Part shown: positions 7,059 through 15,023 of the stretch, in pieces
Layout of the letters: the number at the start of each line of letters is the position of its first letter
Numbering within the stretch: the first letter of the stretch is position 1
Assembly (NCBI RefSeq): GCF_007830635.1
Contig: NZ_VLLA01000026.1
Location: forward strand, 1 to 64,000
Source: Bradyrhizobium huanghuaihaiense
GTDB lineage: Bacteria > Pseudomonadota > Alphaproteobacteria > Rhizobiales > Xanthobacteraceae
Direction of reading: 5' to 3'
Length of the DNA stretch: 64,000 nt
Translations under genes and position numbers: made by a program
The notes under the pieces: model-generated
Seen by the model: only the letters and a program-made list of their open reading frames with translations
Database searches by the model: none
What the model was told of the DNA's origin: nothing

Positions 7059-7148
7059 TCAGACGCTCAGCCACAGCATGGAGGCGAGCACCGCCGAGAA
7101 AGCGAACAAGGTAATGATGGCGACTTTGAAAATCAGATCGGCTGCCAA
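7059..7148 (-). CDS. tiny single-pass membrane protein (29 residues), TTG start
   Basis: A TTG preceded by GGGGACTCGC opens a 29-codon frame, predicted AADLIFKVAIITLF...LASMLWLSV, which is almost entirely one transmembrane helix. Codon composition and the ribosome binding site support translation, but size leaves doubt. It lies upstream of the DUF3606 gene on the same strand, although that gene's own promoter lies between them. Confidence 0.4.
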   Translation of the reverse strand: MAADLIFKVAIITLFAFSAVLASMLWLSV

Positions 7149-7368
7149 GCGAGTCCCCTTTTCACGTCCGACGACCGCCAGAAGCACGGATGGTCCCTGC
7201 TTCTAGCCCGTCGGAAGGCCGGCAAGTGGCGTGACACGCTTTGGCCACGACCATCAAACGGCAGCGCAACGGCTCCATCGCCGTTTGGTTCCTAACTTCC
7301 AGTGCGCACCCTGCCGAATGTTCAGGCCATGTTGCCGGTGGGGCGGGCCGCGACTTAACATTTGTTAG

Positions 7369-7473
7369 GTGCGCCCGATCTGGAAACGCATTGTCCAGTG
7401 TTGCGAAGCCTCGGCGGCCCACAAGGTCCAGGAGCTGGCGCAGTTCGACGGGCGCTACCTGCATTTGTCCTGA
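7369..7473 (+). CDS. possible tiny protein (34 residues), GTG start
   Basis: Frame starting RPIWKRIVQCCEASAAHKVQ and ending DGRYLHLS. Its basic amphipathic composition resembles small rhizobial proteins, but there is no clear ribosome binding site. A short TTAACATTTGTTA palindrome lies just upstream. Offered as a weak candidate only. Confidence 0.25.
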   Translation: MRPIWKRIVQCCEASAAHKVQELAQFDGRYLHLS

Positions 7474-7491
7474 GCGTGCGTCATCAAGTGC

Positions 7492-8175
7492 TCACGGCGC
7501 GAACACCTCGCCGGTGTCCATGCGCACGTTGCGGATGGCGCGACTGGCGTCCATGGTCGCGCGGTTGCACATCGGCATGAAGCTGAGCAGGAGCGAACGC
7601 CGCCGTGCGCCGGAGCGGTTGCGGCTCGCCCCGTGCGGCAGATCGGCGTCGAACACCAGGATGTCTCCTGCCTCGCCCGCCGTCATCAAGGCCAGCGTCT
7701 CGTCCGGCTCGCCTTGATCAAGAGGTCCTGGGTCGAGATGACGCGGGACAATGCGGGTTGAGCCATTGTCCGGCCCGTAGGCGTCGAGGAAAACCAGCGC
7801 CGCCACGGCTTTCATGCCGGCGCCGTCGCGATGCAGCGGCTGGTGACCGCCGTCCTTCAGCGGCTCGCGGCCCTCTACCTGGGCGAGGAAGAACGGACCG
7901 CCGAGCAGCTGCGCGCTCGCCGCCAGCAGCAGCGGCAAGCGACAGGTTCGCTGTACCGTCGGATCGAGATCGACGAGAGCATGGCGCCAGCCGGCGCCGC
8001 GGGGCGCGGCCCATTGATCCGCGGTCCCCACGCCCGCATCGAAGGACGCGCGCAGGGCCTCGCGCCACGCCGTGGGGACGGCGCCGCGCAGCAGCAGATA
8101 GCCGTCCCGATCGAGAGCGATCGCCTGCTCAGCCTGCAGGGGCGCAATCTTGATGAATGTCGGCTCACAGCTCAT
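7492..8175 (-). CDS. PhyH-type Fe(II)/2-oxoglutarate dioxygenase
   Basis: 227 residues from the Met of MSCEPTFIKI; an in-frame Met nine codons upstream is an alternative. The phytanoyl-CoA dioxygenase fold is indicated by an early DRDGYLLLRGAV segment, HRDGAGM supplying the HxD iron ligands, and a distal His in LPHGAS followed by RSGARRRSLLLSF, where Arg binds 2-oxoglutarate. The substrate cannot be read from sequence. It is divergent from the NRAMP gene, so a shared control region is possible. Confidence 0.8.
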   Translation of the reverse strand: MSCEPTFIKIAPLQAEQAIALDRDGYLLLRGAVPTAWREALRASFDAGVGTADQWAAPRGAGWRHALVDLDPTVQRTCRLPLLLAASAQLLGGPFFLAQVEGREPLKDGGHQPLHRDGAGMKAVAALVFLDAYGPDNGSTRIVPRHLDPGPLDQGEPDETLALMTAGEAGDILVFDADLPHGASRNRSGARRRSLLLSFMPMCNRATMDASRAIRNVRMDTGEVFAP

Positions 8176-8357
8176 GCCGCCATCTACAACCTCAGGGTGC
8201 ATTGCGCAAGTGCCTTGCACAGCACGGCCGCCGCGCGAGCGCCCGAGGTGTGGACCGGATTCAAGGAGGAGGGCATGGCAAGCGCGGCGACCGGCGCCGC
8301 CTGCATCGACAGCTCTTGCGATGGTGCCTTTATACAGGTGTTTTGCCCGACGGATCA

Positions 8358-8387
8358 AATCGGAATTCGCTTAATCGGAATCCGCTT
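8358..8387. repeat. tandem 15-base repeat upstream of the NRAMP gene
   Basis: AATCGGAATTCGCTT (8358-8372) is followed immediately by AATCGGAATCCGCTT (8373-8387), 14 of 15 bases identical. It sits about 92 bases before the NRAMP start in the divergent promoter region. Tandem half-sites at this place could bind a metal regulator, which is inference. Confidence 0.6.
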
Positions 8388-8478
8388 TTTCCCGGTCAAG
8401 GAACCATCGTTCCCCCGCGGCATTTCTTCCGGACTTCCCCTTTCGCAAACCGAACGCCGGAAAGACCCGAGATCCTAC

Positions 8479-9765
8479 ATGAGCGACAGCGCCCTCGCCC
8501 CGCCGAAATCCGCCTCGACACTGCTGAAGCGGCTGGGGCCGGGTCTCATCACCGGGGCGGCCGACGACGATCCTTCCGGCATTGCCACCTATTCGCAGGC
8601 CGGCGCGCAATTCGGCTACGGACTGTTGTGGACGGTGTTTCTGACCACGCCGTTCATGATCGCCATTCAGCTCGTCAGCGCGCGGATCGGCCGGGTCACC
8701 GGCAAGGGGCTGGCCGCCAACGTGATGCAGGTCGCGCCGCGCTGGGCGGTGCTGGCGCTCATCTTCATGCTCGTCGCCGCGAATACCTTCAACATCGCCG
8801 CCGACATCGCCGCGATGGCCGAGGCGCTCTCGCTCGTCATCGGCGGCCTCAACCATGAGCACGCCCTGATCTTCGCGGCCGGCTCGACCCTGCTCCAGGT
8901 GTTCGTTCCCTATCGCCGCTATTCACCGGTGCTGAAGTTTCTCACGCTCGCGCTGTTCGCGTATGTAGCGACCGCCTTCACCGTGAAGATTCCGTGGAGC
9001 ACGGCGCTGCTCGCCGCAGTGTGGCCGGAGGCGAATGTCAGTGCCGGCTATTTCATGATGGTGGTGGCCGTGCTCGGCACCACCATCAGCCCCTATCTGT
9101 TCTTCTGGCAGGCCTCGCAGGAGGTCGAGGAGATGAACCAGGGCGAGCGCGACAAGCCGCTTCGCGAACTGAAGCACGGCGGCAGTCCGGAGCTCGCGCG
9201 CATCAGGGCCGACACCATCGCCGGGATGCTGCTCTCCAATGGCATCGCCTTCTTCATCATCCTCACCACGGCGTCGGTGCTGCACGCAAACGGCGTCACC
9301 AACGTCAGTTCGGCGACCGACGCCGCCGAGGCGCTGCGGCCGCTTGCCGGCGATTTCACCTTTGCCCTGTTCGCGCTCGGCATCATCGGCACGGGCCTGC
9401 TCGCGATCCCGGTGCTGGCGGGCTCGGCTGCCTATGGCGTTGCGGAGATTTTCGGCTGGCACGCCACGCTCGAGGCGAAACCCGACGAGGCCGTCGGCTT
9501 CTACACCATCATCGCGACCGCGACCGCGATCGGCTTCGGGCTGGGATTCACCGGCATCGACTCCATGCACATGCTGGTCTGGAGCGCCGTGCTCAACGGC
9601 ATCGTCGCCGTGCCGATCATGGCGATGATGATGCTCATCGTCTCGAGCCGCACGATCATGGGCCGTTTCAGGGCCCGGTCGTGGCTGATCGCGCTGGGCT
9701 GGCTCGGCACCGCCCTGATGGCGCTGGCCGTCCTCGCGCTGCTCGGCTCCTCAGTGATCGGCTGA
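8479..9765 (+). CDS. NRAMP-family divalent metal transporter, atypical subgroup
   Basis: 428 residues with about eleven hydrophobic segments: an inner-membrane importer of divalent metal ions. The TM1 metal motif, usually DPGN, reads DPSGIATYS here (residues 31-39), and TM6 reads ISPYLFFWQ instead of the usual A/MPH motif. Both key positions therefore differ from classical MntH. This matches the NRAMP-related clade whose members can prefer Mg or other ions; I cannot fix the ion. The ATG at 8479 is chosen because the upstream frame overlaps the PhyH gene. A 15-base tandem repeat lies in the promoter region. Confidence 0.85.
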   Translation: MSDSALAPPKSASTLLKRLGPGLITGAADDDPSGIATYSQAGAQFGYGLLWTVFLTTPFMIAIQLVSARIGRVTGKGLAANVMQVAPRWAVLALIFMLVAANTFNIAADIAAMAEALSLVIGGLNHEHALIFAAGSTLLQVFVPYRRYSPVLKFLTLALFAYVATAFTVKIPWSTALLAAVWPEANVSAGYFMMVVAVLGTTISPYLFFWQASQEVEEMNQGERDKPLRELKHGGSPELARIRADTIAGMLLSNGIAFFIILTTASVLHANGVTNVSSATDAAEALRPLAGDFTFALFALGIIGTGLLAIPVLAGSAAYGVAEIFGWHATLEAKPDEAVGFYTIIATATAIGFGLGFTGIDSMHMLVWSAVLNGIVAVPIMAMMMLIVSSRTIMGRFRARSWLIALGWLGTALMALAVLALLGSSVIG

Positions 9766-9939
9766 CTAACCTTGCGGCAATGCCGCTGTCTACGCGCCTC
9801 CCTGCCGAGGTGGGCGTAATGCGCCCGGCGCGCTCCAGCGGGCTTCACGCCGGTCCGTTGTTAGCCTAACAGTTGCAACCTGGGCCCTTTCGAGCTCGCC
9901 ACAACAAACATAAAGCCCCGCCGGGCGACAGGGAGCGAC

Positions 9940-11154
9940 ATGACCAAATCATCAAAAGCAACAAACATCGAAATCCTCGCCTGCGATGCCGGCTGGAGAA
10001 ACTACCATTTCGTCAAGCTGACGACCGAAGACGGCATCGTCGGCTGGAGCGAGTTCGACGAGGGCTTTGGCTCGCCCGGGGTCGGCGCTGCGATCCAGCG
10101 CCTGTCCGCCCGCGTGATCGGGCAGAACGTCTTCCAGCACGAGCGCATCTACGCCGAGCTGTTCGCAGCCACCCGCCCCGCCGCCGGCGGCGTCGTGGCG
10201 CAGGCGCTCGGAGCGATCGAGAACGCGCTGCTCGACGCCAAGGCAAAGTGTCTCGGCGTGCCCTGCTACGAGCTGCTCGGCGGCAAGATCCGGGATCGTG
10301 TCCGGGTGTACTGGTCGCATTGCGCGACGTGGCGGATCAATCATCCCTCCTGGTACAAGCCGCCGATCGAAAGCCTCGACGGCGTCAAGGCGATGGGCCG
10401 CGAGGTGCGCGAGAAAAAGTTCACCGCGCTCAAGACCAACATCTTCTCCTACGACGACGGCAAGCCGACCGGCTGGCGTCCCGGCTTCGGCTCACCGTTT
10501 GCGCCGGAAATCAACGTCGACCGGAAAATCCTGCGCGACCTGCGCATGCATCTGGAAGCGATCCGCGACGGCGCCGGCCCCGATGTCGACATCCTGCTCG
10601 ACTGCAACTTCAACGCCAAGACCGAGGGCTATCTGAAGATCCTGCGTACCATCGCGGACCTCGACATGTTCTGGATCGAGATCGACAGTTTCAATCCTGA
10701 GGCGCTCGGCTACATCCGCAGGCAAAGCCCGCATCCGATCTCGTCCTGCGAGACGCTGCTGGGCTTGCGTGAATTCCTGCCCTATTTCCACGAGCAGGCG
10801 ATGGATGTCGCGATCATCGACACGCCCTGGAACGGCGTCTGGCAATCGATGAAGATCGCTGCGGCGGCCGAAGCGTTCGAGGTCAACATCGCCCCGCACA
10901 ATTTCTACGGCCACCTCTGCTCGATGATGAACGCGCATTTCTGCGCAGCCGTACCGAACCTGCGCATCATGGAGATCGACATCGATCGCCTGTCCTGGGA
11001 CCGAGAGCTCTTCACGCACGAGCCGGAGATCCAGAACGGCCATCTCGTCATCCCGGACCGGCCCGGCTGGGGCACCGAACCGAATGAGGACGCATTGCGC
11101 GCGCACCCGCCGAGAACGAGCGGCGGGCTCCTCAACTATGGCCGCAAGAGCTGA
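9940..11154 (+). CDS. enolase-superfamily enzyme (mandelate racemase/muconate lactonizing type)
   Basis: 404 residues, ATG preceded by GGGAGCGAC. An N-terminal capping domain is followed by a TIM barrel. Metal ligands are read as Asp221 (LLDCN), Glu247 (WIEID) and Glu271 (SSCET). Lys165 in ALKTN is the second-strand base and His320 in APHNFYG a seventh-strand acid/base. The K-x-N in place of K-x-K argues against a simple mandelate racemase. Such enzymes dehydrate or racemise sugar acids or amino-acid derivatives; the substrate is not determinable. Confidence 0.85.
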   Translation: MTKSSKATNIEILACDAGWRNYHFVKLTTEDGIVGWSEFDEGFGSPGVGAAIQRLSARVIGQNVFQHERIYAELFAATRPAAGGVVAQALGAIENALLDAKAKCLGVPCYELLGGKIRDRVRVYWSHCATWRINHPSWYKPPIESLDGVKAMGREVREKKFTALKTNIFSYDDGKPTGWRPGFGSPFAPEINVDRKILRDLRMHLEAIRDGAGPDVDILLDCNFNAKTEGYLKILRTIADLDMFWIEIDSFNPEALGYIRRQSPHPISSCETLLGLREFLPYFHEQAMDVAIIDTPWNGVWQSMKIAAAAEAFEVNIAPHNFYGHLCSMMNAHFCAAVPNLRIMEIDIDRLSWDRELFTHEPEIQNGHLVIPDRPGWGTEPNEDALRAHPPRTSGGLLNYGRKS

Positions 11155-11160
11155 CGCGGA

Positions 11161-11442
11161 TCACGGCGTCACGGGATTGACGGTCGGGGATGTCTTCGGC
11201 CCCGGCCGCGCCGGCTCGATCGGCGACTTCGGTTCGGTCGGAAGCACTGCAGCGCCCGCGGCGCGAGCGGCTTCGCCCGTCGTCGCATACATCGCGACGT
11301 GGGCCGGCTGGGTCTTGGCACGGCTCCACGGTCCGTGGTCGACGATCAGCATGGCAGCAATCGTCAAACCAGCCACGATCAGCGCGATCACGCCGGGATG
11401 ACGGAGCGCCGTGGAGATGGAGTTCGCGAAACGATCAGTCAT
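11161..11442 (-). CDS. small membrane-anchored hypothetical protein
   Basis: 93 residues from the Met of MTDRFANSIS. One membrane helix at about 17-34 (VIALIVAGLTIAAMLIV) is followed by a Pro/Ala-rich tail that would extend into the periplasm. It is convergent with the enolase-family gene (six bases apart) and lies on the same strand as the soxC/cytochrome pair, about 100 bases downstream. Function unknown. Confidence 0.6.
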   Translation of the reverse strand: MTDRFANSISTALRHPGVIALIVAGLTIAAMLIVDHGPWSRAKTQPAHVAMYATTGEAARAAGAAVLPTEPKSPIEPARPGPKTSPTVNPVTP

Positions 11443-11546
11443 TGAGAGGTCCGCTATTTTCCTATCGCAGGTTAATTCAATTGTGCCCCTCGGAGTCCCC
11501 ATTCGGTCTAAGCAAGTTCCGCGCCAGCCTTCGGAACTTGATCCGT

Positions 11547-12089
11547 TCATCGTTTCACATCCGGGCGAGCATCACCGACGAATCTGTCGCGGTTCGGCAT
11601 CTTCACGGCCGCCAGCGATTTCGCATCGAGGATCGCATCCGCTCCCACCAGTCCGTTCAGGTTCAGGATAAAGGCGGACACCGCATAGACATCCTCATCG
11701 CTCAGCGACTGCGGCGCGTTCTGCGGCATGGCGCGACGGATGTAGTCGAACAATGTCGGGGCATAGGGCCAATAGCTGCCGACGGTGCGGATCGGCTTCG
11801 CCGTTCCGATCGTGCCCTGCCCGCCGGTGAGCCGATCGCCCAAACCGCCCTCGCCCTTCTCGCCGTGGCACGAGGCACATTGTTGAGCAAACACCTCGCG
11901 TCCGTGGCTGACCGAGCCGCTTCCCTCAGGAAGATTGCTGCCGTCGCGTCCGATATCGATGTTCCACCCCGCAACCTCGGCGGCTGTTGCTGGTCGGCCA
12001 ATGCCGTACGGGCTCTGCGCCTGCGCTCCGCACGAGAAGGCACACAGGCCGATTGCGAAGCCGATCCCGCAAATCTCACGCCAGCGCAT
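11547..12089 (-). CDS. c-type cytochrome subunit of a sulfite dehydrogenase
   Basis: 180 residues. Signal peptide at 1-24 (ICGIGFAIGLCAFSC), one heme site CASCH (71-75), and a Met candidate for the sixth ligand in RRAMPQN. Its start overlaps the end of soxC by 14 bases, so the two are translationally coupled. It should accept electrons from the molybdenum subunit in the periplasm, as SorB or SoxD do. It is shorter than diheme SoxD and closer in size to a monoheme SorB-like partner. Confidence 0.88.
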   Translation of the reverse strand: MRWREICGIGFAIGLCAFSCGAQAQSPYGIGRPATAAEVAGWNIDIGRDGSNLPEGSGSVSHGREVFAQQCASCHGEKGEGGLGDRLTGGQGTIGTAKPIRTVGSYWPYAPTLFDYIRRAMPQNAPQSLSDEDVYAVSAFILNLNGLVGADAILDAKSLAAVKMPNRDRFVGDARPDVKR

Positions 12090-13347
12090 TGGTCACCTCG
12101 CCATTGGCGGCGATGCGCCAGGGCCAGATCGCGTTGTTGTGGTAGAAGTAGTTTTCTCCGCGAACGGCAAGCAACTCGGCCAGGGTCGGCTGCACATAGC
12201 CTGTCTCGTCAATGGCGCGGCTCTGGATCACGGCGGGCTTGCCGTCCCATCGCCACGGCAGACGGAAGCGCGTCAGGGCACGCGTCAGCACCGGCTCCTG
12301 CAAGCGGGCGTCCTGCCAGCTCCTCCCATCGTCGACGGACACCTCGACGCGGGCGATCTTGCCGTGCCCGCTCCAGGCGATACCCGTGATCTCGTGAAAG
12401 CCCGGTGCGCTCAGACGCTGACCGCCGGAGGGGCGGGTGATGATCGACTTGGCTTCCATGTAGAAGGAGAATTCTCGCGCCGTGCCGTCGGGCAGCAGGT
12501 CGGTGTATTTCGACGTTTCCTCGCGCGAATAAACCGGCTCCGCGGTCACATGCAGACGGCGCAGCCATTTCACGCTCATATTGCCTTCGAATCCCGGCAG
12601 GAGCAGCCGCAGCGGATAACCTTGCTGCGGGCGCAGCCGCTCGCCGTTCTGGCTGTAGACCAGCATCGCATCCTCGAGACATTTCTCGATCGGGATGCTT
12701 CGCGTCAGCGCAGCCGCATCCGCCCCTTCCGCGACCACCCATTTGGCTTCTGCCTTCAGCCCGGCCTCCTGAAGCACCAGCTTCAGACTCACGCCGGTCC
12801 ATTCGGCACAACTCACGAGACCAACGAGGTCCGAAGCTGTCTTGCCATAGGGCTTGGTGTAGCCGGGATTGCCGGAGCATTCGAGGAAGTGGATGCGCGA
12901 CTCCGACGGAAAGCGCCGGAGATCGTCCATCGTGAAGACCAGGGGACGTTCGACCAGCCCATGCAGCATCAGCCGGTGCTGCGCGGGGTCGATGGCCGGA
13001 ACCCCGCCATGATGCCGCTCATAGAACAGCCCGTTCGGCGTGATGATGCCGTCGAGCTCCTGCAAGGGCGTCCGGCTGGACGCGGAGATGTATTGCTTGA
13101 GGGACTTCGAGATGTTCCTGACGACGCCCTTCTCGAACGGCGACGGCGCGCCATAGGGCTGACCTCCCGTCGGCTCCCCCGGCGCTTTCATCCATTCGGG
13201 AACGTTGGGTGGAAGGTTGCCTGTCTCTGCGGCAACGGAAGCGTCCGCGCCAAGAACGGCGCCTCCCGCTGCTGCGGTGGCGGCTGTCAGAAAGCGACGG
13301 CGCGTGGTCGTCACGGAATCGTCGTCGGGAGGTGTCGTGCTGCTCAT
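12076..13347 (-). CDS. soxC: SoxC-like sulfite dehydrogenase, molybdenum subunit
   Basis: 423 residues from the ATG preceded by GAGGGGGCCGCA. A Tat signal (TTTRRRFLTAATA, about 13-25) predicts folded export with molybdopterin. The sulfite oxidase core includes NGLFYERHHGG, then HFLECSGN with Cys157 as the Mo ligand, and a C-terminal dimerisation domain with VEVSVDDGRSW. SoxC oxidises sulfite or Sox-carrier-bound sulfane intermediates. No soxXYZAB genes are in the window, so it may act alone as a sulfite-detoxifying enzyme with the coupled cytochrome. Confidence 0.9.
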   Translation of the reverse strand: MSSTTPPDDDSVTTTRRRFLTAATAAAGGAVLGADASVAAETGNLPPNVPEWMKAPGEPTGGQPYGAPSPFEKGVVRNISKSLKQYISASSRTPLQELDGIITPNGLFYERHHGGVPAIDPAQHRLMLHGLVERPLVFTMDDLRRFPSESRIHFLECSGNPGYTKPYGKTASDLVGLVSCAEWTGVSLKLVLQEAGLKAEAKWVVAEGADAAALTRSIPIEKCLEDAMLVYSQNGERLRPQQGYPLRLLLPGFEGNMSVKWLRRLHVTAEPVYSREETSKYTDLLPDGTAREFSFYMEAKSIITRPSGGQRLSAPGFHEITGIAWSGHGKIARVEVSVDDGRSWQDARLQEPVLTRALTRFRLPWRWDGKPAVIQSRAIDETGYVQPTLAELLAVRGENYFYHNNAIWPWRIAANGEVTNALA

Positions 13348-13512
13348 TGCGGCCCCCTCGGCTGGCGCTGAGCCCGCATCAAACAGTCCGACGGCCGCAT
13401 TTGCAATTCGCAGCCGTTTCAAAAGCAGGCGATTTCGATCAGAGCTGATCTAAATCGGACGGCTGCGAGAGCAGTTCCTTCCTCGCAGCGCACAAACGCT
13501 GCCCGGCTCGAT

Positions 13513-14490
13513 TTACTCGCCCGGAGCGATCGCATTGCTCGGCGTGGGCCGATCCGTGATCTGCTGACCGAACAGGCTGCCGATCAGCTCGACCGCAGTG
13601 CGCGCGGTCCGGCCACGTTCGTCGAGGAAAGGATTGAGCTCGACGATGTCGACCGATCCCACCACGCCGGAATCGTGCAACAGCTCCATGATCAGATGTG
13701 CCTCACGATAGGTCGCCCCGCCCGGCACTGTCGTGCCGACGCCCGGCGCTACGCAGGGATCGAGGAAGTCGACGTCGAAACTGACATGCAGCACGCCGTT
13801 GCAGGACTTGACGCGTTCGATGACACGCCGGATCAGCACCGCGACACCGAATTCGTCGATCTGTCGCATGTCGACAACCCTGATCCGGCGCGAGCGCATC
13901 AGCTCCTTTTCGAGCTTGTCGATCGAACGCGCGCCGAACAGATCGAGCCTATCAGGATCGATCGACGCACGCGGGTCATCGCCGAGCAGGCCATCGAGAC
14001 CCGGCTCACCGCACAGAAACGCCGCCGACATGCCGTGCATGTTCGCCGTGATCGTCGTCTCCGGCGTATTGTAGTCGGCATGCGCGTCCAGCCAGAGCAC
14101 GAAAAGCTCCCGTCCGCGCTCCTGCCAGTGGCGCGCCATGGCATTGACCGAGCCCATCGACAGCGTGTGGTCGCCGCCGAGGAAGATCGGCAGCGCACCG
14201 GTGTTCGCGATGTCATAGCCTCTGCGGCTCAGCACGCGCGTCCAGCGCTGGATTTCGCGGTAGTGATTGGCTTTTTCCGGGGGCCTGTCGGCGAGGTCGC
14301 CGACCTCCGCCACGGAGAGATCGCCGTAATCGACAACTTCAAGATCAAGACTTTCGAGCAGTGTCGCAAGGCCCGCGGTGCGCAGCGCAGCGGGGCCCAT
14401 CAGCGTACCACGCTGCGAAGCTCCCATGTCGATGGGAGCACCGAGCAAGGCGATGCGCCGGGCTCGATCCGTCATCGTCCGATCGGTCAC
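13513..14490 (-). CDS. rocF: arginase
   Basis: 325 residues from a GTG preceded by AGGAGACGGCC. It hydrolyses arginine to ornithine and urea with a binuclear Mn centre. The ligand motifs are all present: GGDHTLSMGS, LDAHADYNT, and SFDVDFLDP. Ureohydrolase residues such as the NMHGM segment are also clear. A second in-frame start (MTDRARR) lies five codons in. It fits a region rich in nitrogen-releasing enzymes. Confidence 0.93.
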   Translation of the reverse strand: MTDRTMTDRARRIALLGAPIDMGASQRGTLMGPAALRTAGLATLLESLDLEVVDYGDLSVAEVGDLADRPPEKANHYREIQRWTRVLSRRGYDIANTGALPIFLGGDHTLSMGSVNAMARHWQERGRELFVLWLDAHADYNTPETTITANMHGMSAAFLCGEPGLDGLLGDDPRASIDPDRLDLFGARSIDKLEKELMRSRRIRVVDMRQIDEFGVAVLIRRVIERVKSCNGVLHVSFDVDFLDPCVAPGVGTTVPGGATYREAHLIMELLHDSGVVGSVDIVELNPFLDERGRTARTAVELIGSLFGQQITDRPTPSNAIAPGE

Positions 14491-14643
14491 GGCCGTCTCC
14501 TGAGATCAGCAGGGCTGGCGCCAGCCTAACAGAGATTCGCGTCCGTCGTTTCACGGGGATCGCCCTCCCGGCCGGAACAAAACCCCGCGGGCCGAATTGC
14601 CCATCCAAGGCCGGTGCCCGCCGTCAATTACGGCGCCTGTCGC

Positions 14644-14705
14644 GGATAGCCAAAGGTCGTCAGACCCGCTGTTCAGAACGAGCGCTCGCGAGGATAGCCA
14701 AAGGT
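14644..14705. repeat. direct repeat pair GGATAGCCAAAGGT
   Basis: GGATAGCCAAAGGT occurs at 14644-14657 and again at 14692-14705, 48 bases apart, just upstream of the small gene starting at 14747. It could be a pair of regulator sites or a trace of a local duplication. Confidence 0.5.
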
Positions 14706-14746
14706 GCCGGCCTCCATCGCTTCGTCGGGTTTTGGAGGTCGCAAGC

Positions 14747-15007
14747 TTGAGCACGGAGATACCGCATCCCGATCCCCAGCCCGGCGTGGCCGAGCGCGCC
14801 ATCGATGCCGCAACCGACGTATCGCGTACGATCGGCGAGGTCGCGGGCGGCCTGCACGCCGCGGTCGATCGCCTCACCGCCGCAATTGACGAAGCTCGAA
14901 AGCCCGGCCGGCCCCTCGCGACGGTTGCGGCCATCACGCGCGAGGCACCCTTGGCCAGCCTGTTCGTGGCTTTCCTCTTTGGCGTTGCCGTCGCGCGCCG
15001 GCGTTAA
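14747..15007 (+). CDS. small ElaB/YqjD (DUF883)-like membrane-anchored protein
   Basis: 86 residues from a TTG with GGAGG eight bases upstream; no ATG in this frame has such a signal. It has a helical charged body (ATDVSRTIGEVAGGLHAAVDRL) followed by a C-terminal membrane segment (LASLFVAFLFGVAVARRR). That is the layout of DUF883 proteins, which tether to the inner membrane and, in E. coli, bind ribosomes in stationary phase. Family assignment is from layout only. Confidence 0.6.
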   Translation: MSTEIPHPDPQPGVAERAIDAATDVSRTIGEVAGGLHAAVDRLTAAIDEARKPGRPLATVAAITREAPLASLFVAFLFGVAVARRR

Positions 15008-15023
15008 AATCGAAAGAGCCCGT

